From: Polymorphum gilvum SL003B-26A1
GTDB taxonomy: Bacteria > Pseudomonadota > Alphaproteobacteria > Rhizobiales > Stappiaceae
DNA length: 64,000 nt
Assembly (NCBI RefSeq): GCF_000192745.1
Contig: NC_015259.1
Coordinates: forward strand, 3,239,001-3,303,000
Direction of reading: 5' to 3'
The first letter of the stretch is position 1. Each line of letters opens with the position of its first letter. Below, piece by piece: positions 56,814-64,000 of this stretch. The notes below the pieces were generated by a model. That model was not told the DNA's origin. It saw only the letters and a program-made list of their open reading frames with translations, and did no database searches. Position numbers and translations under genes: made by a program.

Positions 56814-57764
56814 TCACCCCTGCAGCGCGGTCCACATCTCGCGGTCGCGTTCCGCCGTCCACACCCGCGGCATGTCGATGCCCTGTGCCTCGTCGAAGGC
56901 ACGCGCGACGTTGAACGGCAGGCAGTGCTCGTAGATGGCGAAGTCCTTGAACTTCGGATCGCAGGCCGCGCGCACCGCATCCCAGGCCTCCTTCAGCGTG
57001 CCGCCGCGCGCAGCCACGCGTGCCGCCGCCTGGTAGGTGCTGTCGACGAAGTCTCGGGTGCTCTCGATCGCCGCCTCGACCATGTCGCGCCCGATCAGCG
57101 CGTCGCCGCGGCCCGGCGCGATCGCATGCGGATCGAACGCCTTGATGGCGTCGAGCGTGTCGCCCCAGTCAGCGAAGTGGCCGTCGCCACAGTAGCAGGC
57201 GGAGTGGTACTCGACGATGTCGCCGGTGAACATCACCTCCTCGTCGGGCACGTAGGCGACGATGTCGCCGGCGGTGTGCGCCCGGCCGAGATGCATCAGG
57301 TCGACCCGGCGCTTGCCGAGATAGACCGTCATGCGCTCGGAGAAGGTGGTGGTCGGCCAGGTCAGGCCGGGAATGCTCTCGTGGCCCTCGAAAAGACGCG
57401 GGAAGCGGCCGAATTCGCTGTCCCAGTCCTCCTGGCCGCGTTCGGCGACCATGGCGCGGGCAACGTCGCCCATGATAACGGTCGGCGCCTTGTAGGCCGA
57501 GGCGCCGAGCACGCGAACTGCGTGGTAGTGGGTCAGCACCAGGTGGGTTATCGGCTTGTCGGTGACCGAGCGCACTTTCTCGATCACCTTGTTGGCGAGC
57601 CGCGGCGTCGCCTGCGCCTCGACGATCATCACGCTGTCGTCGCCGATGATGACGCCCGAGTTGGGATCGCCCTCGGCCGTGAAGGCCCACAGGTCGCGGC
57701 CGATCTCGGTGAAGGAAATGGTCTTCTCGGTCAGGTCGCCGGCGGAGGCGAATTGCTTGGTCAT
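56814..57764 (-). CDS. metallo-beta-lactamase-fold protein with degenerate metal site
   Basis: A 316-aa MBL-fold protein. The usual HxHxDH is LTHYHAVRVLGA, so the Asp and His of the second metal site are replaced by Ala and Arg. Later motifs HLGRAHTAGDIV and MFTGDIVEYH are present. The change suggests a one-metal or non-hydrolytic protein. ATG 57764 is chosen; the longer frame is a shadow of the next gene. It sits among homogentisate-pathway genes. Confidence 0.85.
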   Translation of the reverse strand: MTKQFASAGDLTEKTISFTEIGRDLWAFTAEGDPNSGVIIGDDSVMIVEAQATPRLANKVIEKVRSVTDKPITHLVLTHYHAVRVLGASAYKAPTVIMGDVARAMVAERGQEDWDSEFGRFPRLFEGHESIPGLTWPTTTFSERMTVYLGKRRVDLMHLGRAHTAGDIVAYVPDEEVMFTGDIVEYHSACYCGDGHFADWGDTLDAIKAFDPHAIAPGRGDALIGRDMVEAAIESTRDFVDSTYQAAARVAARGGTLKEAWDAVRAACDPKFKDFAIYEHCLPFNVARAFDEAQGIDMPRVWTAERDREMWTALQG

Positions 57765-57826
57765 GGGTCTCTCCCGGTTGTCGGCGCGCCCGCGGCCGGT
57801 CCGTCGCGGGCGTCCGGTTGGTTCGT

Positions 57827-58354
57827 TCAGTTGGCCGCGATGGCGTCCATTTCCGCCTTCAGCGACAGCGTCTCGCCGTCCATCGACAGCAGGATGTCGT
57901 CGACCACCGGACGGCCGGCCTCGGTCACGACGCGGAAACGGGTCTCCGAATAGGCTTGGTACTCGACCTCGCTGCCGAAGCAGGTCAGGCCCTGGAAGCG
58001 CGCGACGACCACGGTCGCCGCGCCCTCGGTCGGCCCGGCCGCTATACTCAGGTCCTTGAGCGGGCAGCCGTCCTGGCCGTTGACGATGACGTCGTAGTCG
58101 AATGGCGTGCCCATTTCCTTGGAAAAGGGCACCTCGGCCGCCTTGCGGTAGCGGGCGACGAAATCGGCGCTGTAGAGCCGCGCCAGACGATCTTCGGAAA
58201 AGTAATCCTGATAGTCGCCGGGCGTTTCGGCCCAGTTGGCCTCGGCGGCGGTCATGATCTCGCGCACCGGCGCGGTCGCGTCGGCGGCAAACACTTGCAC
58301 AGGCAGGAGGACAGGCAGCAGGAGGGTTGCGCAAGGCAGCCAGGACTTGTTCAT
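57827..58354 (-). CDS. exported hypothetical protein
   Basis: A 175-aa protein with a signal peptide (CATLLLPVLLPVQVFA|AD). The mature part has two Cys (QDGCPLKD and GLTCFGSE) that could form a disulfide. No family recognised. GAGAGG precedes ATG 58354. It is cotranscribed with the MBL-fold gene. Confidence 0.75.
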   Translation of the reverse strand: MNKSWLPCATLLLPVLLPVQVFAADATAPVREIMTAAEANWAETPGDYQDYFSEDRLARLYSADFVARYRKAAEVPFSKEMGTPFDYDVIVNGQDGCPLKDLSIAAGPTEGAATVVVARFQGLTCFGSEVEYQAYSETRFRVVTEAGRPVVDDILLSMDGETLSLKAEMDAIAAN

Positions 58355-58488
58355 GTCTTTCGACCTCTCGTTCGATACCGCCCGTCGGGGCGGTCGCGCC
58401 TGTCTAGCACCCTGCCCCGTCCCTGTCCCCGGCGCCGCCCCCTCCGTCTTGAGGGGCGCGGAGAGTGCCGGAAGCCCCCTCGCCGGGC

Positions 58489-59505
58489 CTAGGGGCGCTC
58501 GTACTTCTCCACCGTCTGCTCGATCGCGCCGAAGACGGAATGGCCGTCCCGGTCCAGCATCTCGATGCGCACCGTGTCGCCGAAGCGCATGAACGGCGTC
58601 TTCGGCGCGCCCTGCGTGATGGTCTCGACCATGCGCACCTCGGCGATGCAGGAATAGCCGACGCCGCCCTCGGCGACCGGCTTCCCCGGACCGCCGTCGA
58701 GCTTGTTGGAAACCGTGCCCGAGCCGACGATGGCGCCGGCGCCGAGCGGCCGGGTCTTCGCGGCATGAGCGATGATCGTCGGAAAGTCGAAGGTCATGTC
58801 GACGCCCGCATCCGCGCGCCCGAAGGCCTCGCCATTGAGGTCGACGCGCAGCGGCAGGTGAACCTTGCCGCCGTCCCAAGCGTCGCCCAGTTCGTCCGGC
58901 GTGACGGCCACCGGCGAGAAGGCCGACGACGGCTTGGACTGGAAGAAGCCGAAGCCCTTGGCCAGTTCCGCGGGGATCAGGCCGCGCAGCGACACGTCGT
59001 TGACCAGCATGATCAGCCGGATGGCCGCCTGCGCCTCGTCGCGGCTGGCGCCCATCGGCACGTCGTCGACGATCACCGCGACCTCGCCCTCCATGTCGAT
59101 GCCCCAGGCCTCGTCGGCCATGCGGATCGGATCGCGGGGCGCGAGGAACGTGTCTGAGCCGCCCTGGTACATCAGCGGGTCGGTCCAGAACGTCTCCGGC
59201 ATCTCCGCACCGCGCGCCTTGCGCACCAGTTCGACGTGGTTCACGTAGGCCGAGCCGTCCGCCCACTGGTAGGCGCGCGGCAGCGGCGACAAAGCGTTGT
59301 GCTCATGGAAGCGCATCGACGGCACGGCGTCGTGCTCCAGGCTTTCGGCCAGCACGACGAGCTTCGGCGCAGCATGCGCCCAGTCGTCGAGCGCGGTCTG
59401 CAGCGTCGGCGCGATGTGGGTCGCCTCCGTGCAGCGGGTCAGGCTCCTGTTGACGACGACCAGCCTGCCGTCGCGCGTGCCGTCCTTGAGCGTCGCGAGT
59501 TTCAT
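58489..59505 (-). CDS. fumarylacetoacetase-family hydrolase
   Basis: A 338-aa FAH-family protein. Metal-site acidic residues lie in DMEGEVAVIVDDV, with NDVSLRGLIP and the C-terminal GSGTVSN and CIAEVRMVETI motifs. Next to hmgA it most likely hydrolyses fumarylacetoacetate to fumarate and acetoacetate in tyrosine/homogentisate breakdown. No maleylacetoacetate isomerase gene is in the window. Confidence 0.88.
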   Translation of the reverse strand: MKLATLKDGTRDGRLVVVNRSLTRCTEATHIAPTLQTALDDWAHAAPKLVVLAESLEHDAVPSMRFHEHNALSPLPRAYQWADGSAYVNHVELVRKARGAEMPETFWTDPLMYQGGSDTFLAPRDPIRMADEAWGIDMEGEVAVIVDDVPMGASRDEAQAAIRLIMLVNDVSLRGLIPAELAKGFGFFQSKPSSAFSPVAVTPDELGDAWDGGKVHLPLRVDLNGEAFGRADAGVDMTFDFPTIIAHAAKTRPLGAGAIVGSGTVSNKLDGGPGKPVAEGGVGYSCIAEVRMVETITQGAPKTPFMRFGDTVRIEMLDRDGHSVFGAIEQTVEKYERP

Positions 59506-59572
59506 CGTGTCTCCCTCGTGTCTTGTCGTGCCCCGCCGTGCAACAGGGCCGGCCGTCCGGGCTGGACCCGTA

Positions 59573-60889
59573 TCACTTGGTGCCCGGCGTGCCGTCGAAC
59601 TTCTTCTCCAGCCCCGCCCAGCAGTCGACATAGTCGTCCTGCAGCGGCGCCGTCTTGGCGGCGAACTCGGTCAGGTGCTGCGGGAAGCGGGTCTCGAACA
59701 TGAAGGACATCGTGTTGTCCAGCTTCTCCGGCTTCAGGTCGGCGTTCGACGCGCCCTCGAAGGCGTTGCGGTCGGGGCCGTGCGGCAGCATGCAGTTGTG
59801 CAGGCTCATGCCGCCGGGCACGAAGCCCTGCGGCTTGGCGTCGTACTGGCCGTAGATGTTGCCCATCAGCTCCGACATGATGTTGCGATGATACCACGGC
59901 GGACGGAAGGTGTTCTCGGCCACCATCCAGCGCTCGCGGAACAGCACGAAATCGATGTTGGCGGTGCCCGGCACGCCGGACGGCGCGGTCAGCACGGTGA
60001 AGATCGACGGGTCGGGATGGTCGAACAGGATCGCGCCGACCGGGCAATAGGTGCGCAGGTCGTATTTCACCGGCGCGTAGTTGCCGTGCCAGGCGACGAC
60101 GTCGAGGGGCGAGTGGCCGATCTCGCAGCGGTGGAACTGGCCGCACCACTTGACCGTCACCGTCGACGGCACCTCGCGGTCCTCGTACCAGGCGACCGGG
60201 GTCTTGAAGTCGCGCCGGTTGGCCATGCAGTTGGCGCCGATCGGACCGCGGCCGGGCAGCTCGAATTTCTGGCCGTAGTTCTCGCACACGAAGCCGCGCG
60301 CCGGGCCGTCGACGAGTTCGACCCGGTAGAGCAGGCCGCGCGGGATGATCGCGATCTCCTTCGGCTCCAGGTCGATCAGGCCGAGTTCGGTGCAGAAGCG
60401 CAGGCGGCCCTCCTGCGGCACGACCAGCAGCTCGCTGTCGGCGGAGAAGAAATACTCGTCCTCCATCGAGCGGGTGACCAGGTAGACGTGGCTCGCCATG
60501 CCGACCTGGGTGTTGACGTCGCCGGCAGTGGTCATGGTGCGCATGCCGGTGATCCAGGTCAGCGCCTCGCCCGAATGCGGCACCGGATCCCAGCGGTACT
60601 GGCCGAGCGAGACGACGTCCGGCAGCACGTGCGGCGCCGTCTTCCACAGCGGCACGTCGATCTTGGCGTAGCGGCCGGAATGCTTCACGGACGGGCGGAG
60701 GCGGTAGCACCAGGTGCGCTCGTTCTGGTGCGAGGGCGCCGTGAAGGCGGTGCCGGACAGTTGCTCGCCGTAGAGTCCGTAATTGCATTTCTGCGGGCTA
60801 TTCATGCCCTGCGGCAGCGCGCCGGGCAGCGCCTCGGTCTCGAAGTCGTTGCCGAAGCCGGGCATGTACTGAAGCGCATTCTGGCTCAT
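59573..60889 (-). CDS. hmgA: homogentisate 1,2-dioxygenase
   Basis: A 438-aa enzyme that cleaves homogentisate to maleylacetoacetate. The iron ligands match the human enzyme: His334 (WYHRN), Glu340 (MSELMG) and His370 (LPHGPD). [21 protein letters not shown] at the start is highly conserved. ATG 60889 follows GAGGGA. A 16-bp imperfect palindrome 32 nt upstream may be the operator. The FAH-family gene follows downstream. Confidence 0.97.
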   Translation of the reverse strand: MSQNALQYMPGFGNDFETEALPGALPQGMNSPQKCNYGLYGEQLSGTAFTAPSHQNERTWCYRLRPSVKHSGRYAKIDVPLWKTAPHVLPDVVSLGQYRWDPVPHSGEALTWITGMRTMTTAGDVNTQVGMASHVYLVTRSMEDEYFFSADSELLVVPQEGRLRFCTELGLIDLEPKEIAIIPRGLLYRVELVDGPARGFVCENYGQKFELPGRGPIGANCMANRRDFKTPVAWYEDREVPSTVTVKWCGQFHRCEIGHSPLDVVAWHGNYAPVKYDLRTYCPVGAILFDHPDPSIFTVLTAPSGVPGTANIDFVLFRERWMVAENTFRPPWYHRNIMSELMGNIYGQYDAKPQGFVPGGMSLHNCMLPHGPDRNAFEGASNADLKPEKLDNTMSFMFETRFPQHLTEFAAKTAPLQDDYVDCWAGLEKKFDGTPGTK

Positions 60890-60920
60890 GGTGATCCCTC
60901 CTCGCTCACGGCCGGAAATT

Positions 60921-60936
60921 AGTTGCACATGTAACT
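60921..60936. promoter_or_regulatory. palindromic operator candidate upstream of hmgA
   Basis: AGTTGCACATGTAACT is an imperfect palindrome (AGTT/AACT ends, ACATGT core). Its form resembles MarR-family operators that control aromatic-acid genes. It lies between hmgA and the divergent small gene. No regulator gene is in the immediate cluster. Confidence 0.5.
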
Positions 60937-61033
60937 TTTTCATCGACCGAGGTCAAGAGCTGCGGCCGTGAGTGCCGGGAGGCCGTGCCTGCCCCTCCTC
61001 TTGTCTCCGGCGCGACTCTACGCTACAAGTTTA

Positions 61034-61048
61034 GAACAAACCAGGAAC
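61034..61048 (+). promoter_or_regulatory. LexA (SOS) box GAAC-N7-GAAC
   Basis: GAACAAACCAGGAAC matches the alphaproteobacterial LexA direct-repeat consensus exactly in both half sites. It ends 18 nt before the start of the 91-aa gene at 61067, so it probably overlaps that promoter. Confidence 0.65.
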
Positions 61049-61066
61049 AACGGAACAGACTCGGCC

Positions 61067-61342
61067 ATGACCCCGCTTGCCGAAACCAGCCTGACCCGGA
61101 TCGAGGTCGACGACGTCATGACCTATCTGCGCGCCGCGCTTGCCCGGGCGATCCGCATCCGCGAGAACGCACCGGCGGGCAGCTATCTCGACAGCGTGCT
61201 GACCCGCACCATCGAGGGGCTGGAGGTCGAAATCGCCCAGCTGCGCTACCTGCTCGCCGAGCCCGATCTGCCGCCCGCGCCGCCCGAGCCCGGCGCCGTG
61301 CCGTTCGAACTGCCACCGCCGCGCCTGCGCAAGGCGCGCTAA
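61067..61342 (+). CDS. small hypothetical protein, probably SOS-regulated
   Basis: A 91-aa protein (starts MTPLAETSLTRIEVDDV). A helical, amphipathic N-terminal region of about 65 residues is followed by a Pro-rich tail (PDLPPAPPEPG) and a basic end. No membrane segment or known domain. The LexA-type box just upstream suggests DNA-damage induction. Its stop overlaps the convergent neighbour's stop by 3 nt. Confidence 0.7.
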   Translation: MTPLAETSLTRIEVDDVMTYLRAALARAIRIRENAPAGSYLDSVLTRTIEGLEVEIAQLRYLLAEPDLPPAPPEPGAVPFELPPPRLRKAR

Positions 61343-62676
61343 GCGAAGGCCTGCTCCATCTCCCGGCGGAAGCGGTAGGCATCGTCGGTCTCGTCGATCA
61401 CCACGTCGTCCCAGGTCAGCATCTGCCCTTCGGCGACGTCGCGCGTCAGCGTCACGTGGTGAGCGAGTCCGAGCGGCAGGTGGCCGCGGGCAAGCGACAC
61501 GCTCGCCGGGCACTGCTTGCCCCACACCGTGAAGCCGCCCTCCCCGTCCAGCATGTCGCCGGCCTTCATCGGCTTCTTGGCCGTCGCCACCACGTCGGAA
61601 TGAAAGCCGACCGGCGCGCCCGTCGGCTCGCGGCGGAGTGCCGCCGAGGCGACCGACACGCCGAGTTCCATGCCGATCATGTGCGTCGGCCGGTAGAGCG
61701 CGGCGAAGCGACCGCTGTCATCTTCCAGCATGTGATATTCGGTGAAGCACTGGCGCGCGTAGTCGGTCTGCGCCTCGATCACGACATAGGTGCCCATGGC
61801 GAGATGGTGTGGCACGTCAGAGCCGTCGCGGGCGAGCGAGGACACCACTTCGGTCGTGCCCGTGCGGCTCAGCGTGCCGCCGTACTCCTTCGGCCGGCAC
61901 ACCGACGACAGTTCGAAGCGGCTCGCCGGCGGGAAACCGAGGCCGTCGTCCTGCGGGATCAGCCCGGTGGCGTTGCACACCGCCGTCATCTCGATACCCG
62001 ACTTGGTGCCGTCGAGGAAGGAGTTGAACATCTTCAGGTTGATCTGCGAGGGATCCTTGAGCGCCAGGTAGCTCTGCAGCGTCTCCCACACGGTGTCGGG
62101 CGTCAGCTGGTGATAATGCGGCAGGTAGCGCGTGCCCTTGCCGGCGCAGACCACCTCGAAGCCGCAGGTGCGCGCCCAGTCGACATGCTCGGCGATCAGC
62201 GCCGGCTGGTCGCCCCAGGCGAGGCTGTAGACGAGGCCGGCGGCTTGCGCGCGGCAGGCGAGCAGCGGGCCGGCCAGCGCATCCGCCTCGACGTTGACCA
62301 TGACGACGTGGCGGCCGTTCCGGATCGCCGCCAGGCAATGGCGGATGCCGGCGGCCGGATCGCCGGTCGCGTCGATCAGCACGTCGAGGCCATCGGCGGC
62401 GATCAGAGCCTCAGCGCTGTCGGTCAGGAACGTCCGCCCCGACCCCAGGGCATCGGAGAAGGAAGCCGTGTCGGTCTGCTCGTCCGGCCAGCCGGCGCGC
62501 CGCAGCGTCCCGCGCAGGCGGCGAATGTCGAGATCCGCGATGCCGAGCACATGGATGCCCGTGGTCAGCCGCGCCTGGGTCAGGTACATCGAACCGAACT
62601 TGCCTCCGCCGATCAGGCCGACGCGGACGGGGCGATCGTCTTCGGCGCGTTTGCCGAGCATGCGGGCAAGGTTCAT
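61339..62676 (-). CDS. NAD(P)-binding homoserine-dehydrogenase-like protein with C-terminal SAF domain
   Basis: A 445-aa protein. Residues near 18-40 hold VRVGLIGGGKFGSMYL, a Rossmann nucleotide motif, followed by LIDATGDPAAG and a central NKD-like part (YLPHYHQLTPDTVW). The last 90 residues resemble SAF domains (VVATAKKPMKAGDMLDGEGG). Relatives are oxidoreductases often mislabelled FlgA-like. The substrate is unknown. ATG 62676 follows GGGGAAA. Confidence 0.82.
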   Translation of the reverse strand: MNLARMLGKRAEDDRPVRVGLIGGGKFGSMYLTQARLTTGIHVLGIADLDIRRLRGTLRRAGWPDEQTDTASFSDALGSGRTFLTDSAEALIAADGLDVLIDATGDPAAGIRHCLAAIRNGRHVVMVNVEADALAGPLLACRAQAAGLVYSLAWGDQPALIAEHVDWARTCGFEVVCAGKGTRYLPHYHQLTPDTVWETLQSYLALKDPSQINLKMFNSFLDGTKSGIEMTAVCNATGLIPQDDGLGFPPASRFELSSVCRPKEYGGTLSRTGTTEVVSSLARDGSDVPHHLAMGTYVVIEAQTDYARQCFTEYHMLEDDSGRFAALYRPTHMIGMELGVSVASAALRREPTGAPVGFHSDVVATAKKPMKAGDMLDGEGGFTVWGKQCPASVSLARGHLPLGLAHHVTLTRDVAEGQMLTWDDVVIDETDDAYRFRREMEQAFA

Positions 62677-62815
62677 GGCGTTTCCCCGGGTGGCGCCGAC
62701 TCGGGCCGGTCGGCGACGTTTTCCTGCCTGCGATCGAAACCGGCGCACAAGGCTCTGTCAACGGGGCGGCGCCTCGGCTATGCGTAGGGATCGCAAACGC
62801 GGACGCGGCAGCACC

Positions 62816-64000
62816 ATGTTCGATCAGATCTACGCGCGCCGGCTCAAGGCCGACATGGAAACCTGGGTCGCCAACGGCTGGGTCGCGCCGGAGGGAGCGA
62901 CCCGCATCCTCGCCTCGCTGGCCGCCGGCGACGGCCGCTCGCGCCTGCCGATGGCGCTCGCCGGCATCGGCGTCGTCTGCATGGCGCTGGCGCTCGCCGC
63001 CTTCATCGCCGCCAACTGGGATGCCATCCCGCGCGCGCTCAAGCTCGCCGGCATCGCACTTGCCGTCCTGCTCTCCCATGGCGCCGCCGCCTGGGCCGCC
63101 GATGCCGGGCGCAGGGGCATCGCCGATCTCGCCACCGCCTTCGCCACGCTGGTCTTCGTCGGCGGGCTGGCGCTGGTCGGCCAGATCTTCCATCTGCCCC
63201 AGGACTGGGCCGGAGGCGCGCTGCTCGTCTGCCTCGGCGCCATCGCGGCGGCCTGGCTCGCCGGCTCGCGCGCCGCGCTGGTGGTCGCCGCCGTCGCCGC
63301 CATCCAGTGGCAGACGATGCGCAGCGAACTGGGCGCCGAAACCCTCGTCGAAGGGCTGATCGGCTTCGCCCTGCTGGCCGCCGTCCTCGCCCATCCGCTC
63401 GTCCATCCCGCACGGCTGTCGCGCTGGGCGGCGCTGTCGCTGCTCTATGTCACCTTCGGCCGCTGGATCGTCGAGGGCGCCGACCGGCTCGACGACGCCG
63501 CGCTGGCCGCCGCGCTGCTCGGCTTCGCCGCCCTGTCGGCGGCCCTGGTGGTGTTCGGCGCGCTGCTCGAGCGCCGGCCGCGGGACGGCCGCGCCTCCGT
63601 CTTCGCCGGACCGGGCCTGCTGCTGCTGGCGCGCTCGGCCCAGGAACTGGCGATGGCGGTGCTGCTGCTGGCGGTGGTCGTCGCCCTTGTCGGAATCTCC
63701 GAGATCGGCGAGGCCTCGCTCGGAACGGCGCTTGCCGCCCCCGCCGTCGCCCTGCTGCTGGTTGCCGCCGTGCTCGGTTCCGGCATGTTGCTCGCCGCCG
63801 GTGCGCGCGAGGCGCGCCATCGCCTGACCGTCGGCGCCGTCGCCGCCTGTCTCGCCGCCGTGCTCGTCTCGCTCGCCGCCCCGCAGGCGATGATCCCGGC
63901 CGCCGCGCTGGCGCTCGGCGCCACTGTCGCGGTCAGCATGGCCGGCATCCTCGCCCATGTCTCGGCCTGGACGCTCGGCGGCCACATCGCCCTGACCGTG
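62816..64000 (+). CDS. DUF2157 membrane protein (partial, runs off the window)
   Basis: The frame is open from ATG 62816 to the window end (395 codons). The N-terminal 45 residues are soluble (MFDQIYARRLKADMETW, GWVAPEGATRIL). They are followed by GIGVVCMALALAAFIAANWDAIPRALKLAGI, the DUF2157 hallmark, and then many Ala/Leu-rich membrane helices. Long antisense frames over it are shadows. Function unknown. Confidence 0.85.
   Translation, partial: MFDQIYARRLKADMETWVANGWVAPEGATRILASLAAGDGRSRLPMALAGIGVVCMALALAAFIAANWDAIPRALKLAGIALAVLLSHGAAAWAADAGRRGIADLATAFATLVFVGGLALVGQIFHLPQDWAGGALLVCLGAIAAAWLAGSRAALVVAAVAAIQWQTMRSELGAETLVEGLIGFALLAAVLAHPLVHPARLSRWAALSLLYVTFGRWIVEGADRLDDAALAAALLGFAALSAALVVFGALLERRPRDGRASVFAGPGLLLLARSAQELAMAVLLLAVVVALVGISEIGEASLGTALAAPAVALLLVAAVLGSGMLLAAGAREARHRLTVGAVAACLAAVLVSLAAPQAMIPAAALALGATVAVSMAGILAHVSAWTLGGHIALTV

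Overview
The window is a high-GC stretch of an alphaproteobacterial chromosome, most likely from Hyphomicrobiales or a Stappia/Rhodobacter-like relative. That placement is inferred from gene content: an aerobic CO dehydrogenase operon in the coxCMSLDEFG order, a spike-base protein of the kind carried by the Rhodobacter gene transfer agent, a GAAC-N7-GAAC LexA box and a TTAA-N7-TTAA CtrA box. No rRNA or other direct species marker is present.

Layout. (1) 1-9.5 kb, minus strand: coxC (MHYT/LytTR sensor-regulator), then coxM-S-L-D-E-F-G for aerobic CO oxidation. CoxL carries the form I motif AYRCSFR. (2) 9.7-12.4 kb: a short-chain dehydrogenase, a two-gene phage/GTA-like spike module and a calcineurin-type phosphatase. 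(3) 12.9-22.3 kb, plus strand: a polysaccharide export and assembly locus (Wza-like lipoprotein, secreted Gly-rich protein, Wzc-like tyrosine kinase, membrane-associated hypothetical, O-antigen ligase/polymerase), followed by a LapG-like cysteine protease flanked by two degenerate SNase-fold proteins. (4) 22.6-29 kb: galE, a YbaK-type deacylase, an unknown 446-aa protein, a divergent split mnmC/mnmD pair, and an IS5-family element inserted two codons before the mnmD stop. (5) 29.1-37.7 kb, minus strand: a tightly overlapping eight-gene operon (epimerase, GT4, Wzx flippase, three sulfotransferases, Wzy polymerase, GT4). Its middle is visibly AT-richer than its surroundings. (6) 37.9-44.5 kb: a DUF1501/DUF1800 pair, then cysQ and cysD-cysNC (PAPS synthesis and recycling). 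(7) 45-47.4 kb: the phosphoglycosyl transferase that probably starts the polysaccharide, small membrane proteins, tRNA-Gln(TTG) and tRNA-Pro(CGG). (8) 47.5-52.6 kb: a gas- and redox-sensing group (Rrf2 regulator, protoglobin, globin-coupled chemotaxis transducer, GAF-PAS-GGDEF-EAL protein). (9) 53-61 kb: a homogentisate/aromatic catabolism cluster (hmgA, FAH-family hydrolase, flavin monooxygenase, DUF2783, VOC protein, degenerate metallo-beta-lactamase fold protein) broken by a toxin-antitoxin pair whose toxin has an in-frame stop. (10) 61-64 kb: a small protein preceded by a LexA box, a SAF-domain dehydrogenase and the start of a DUF2157 membrane protein.

How the genes fit together. The strongest integrated reading is a sulfated exopolysaccharide or capsule factory. 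CysD/CysNC make PAPS, CysQ removes PAP, three sulfotransferases decorate the glycan, GalE and a second epimerase supply sugars, and the PGT, GT4, Wzx, Wzy, Wza and Wzc proteins build and export it. The GGDEF-EAL protein, CtrA-like site, LapG-like protease and capsule-type spike genes nearby are plausible accessory parts, but linking them functionally is inference. The CO-oxidation operon and the globin sensors suggest an aerobic, CO-using, gas-sensing life style.
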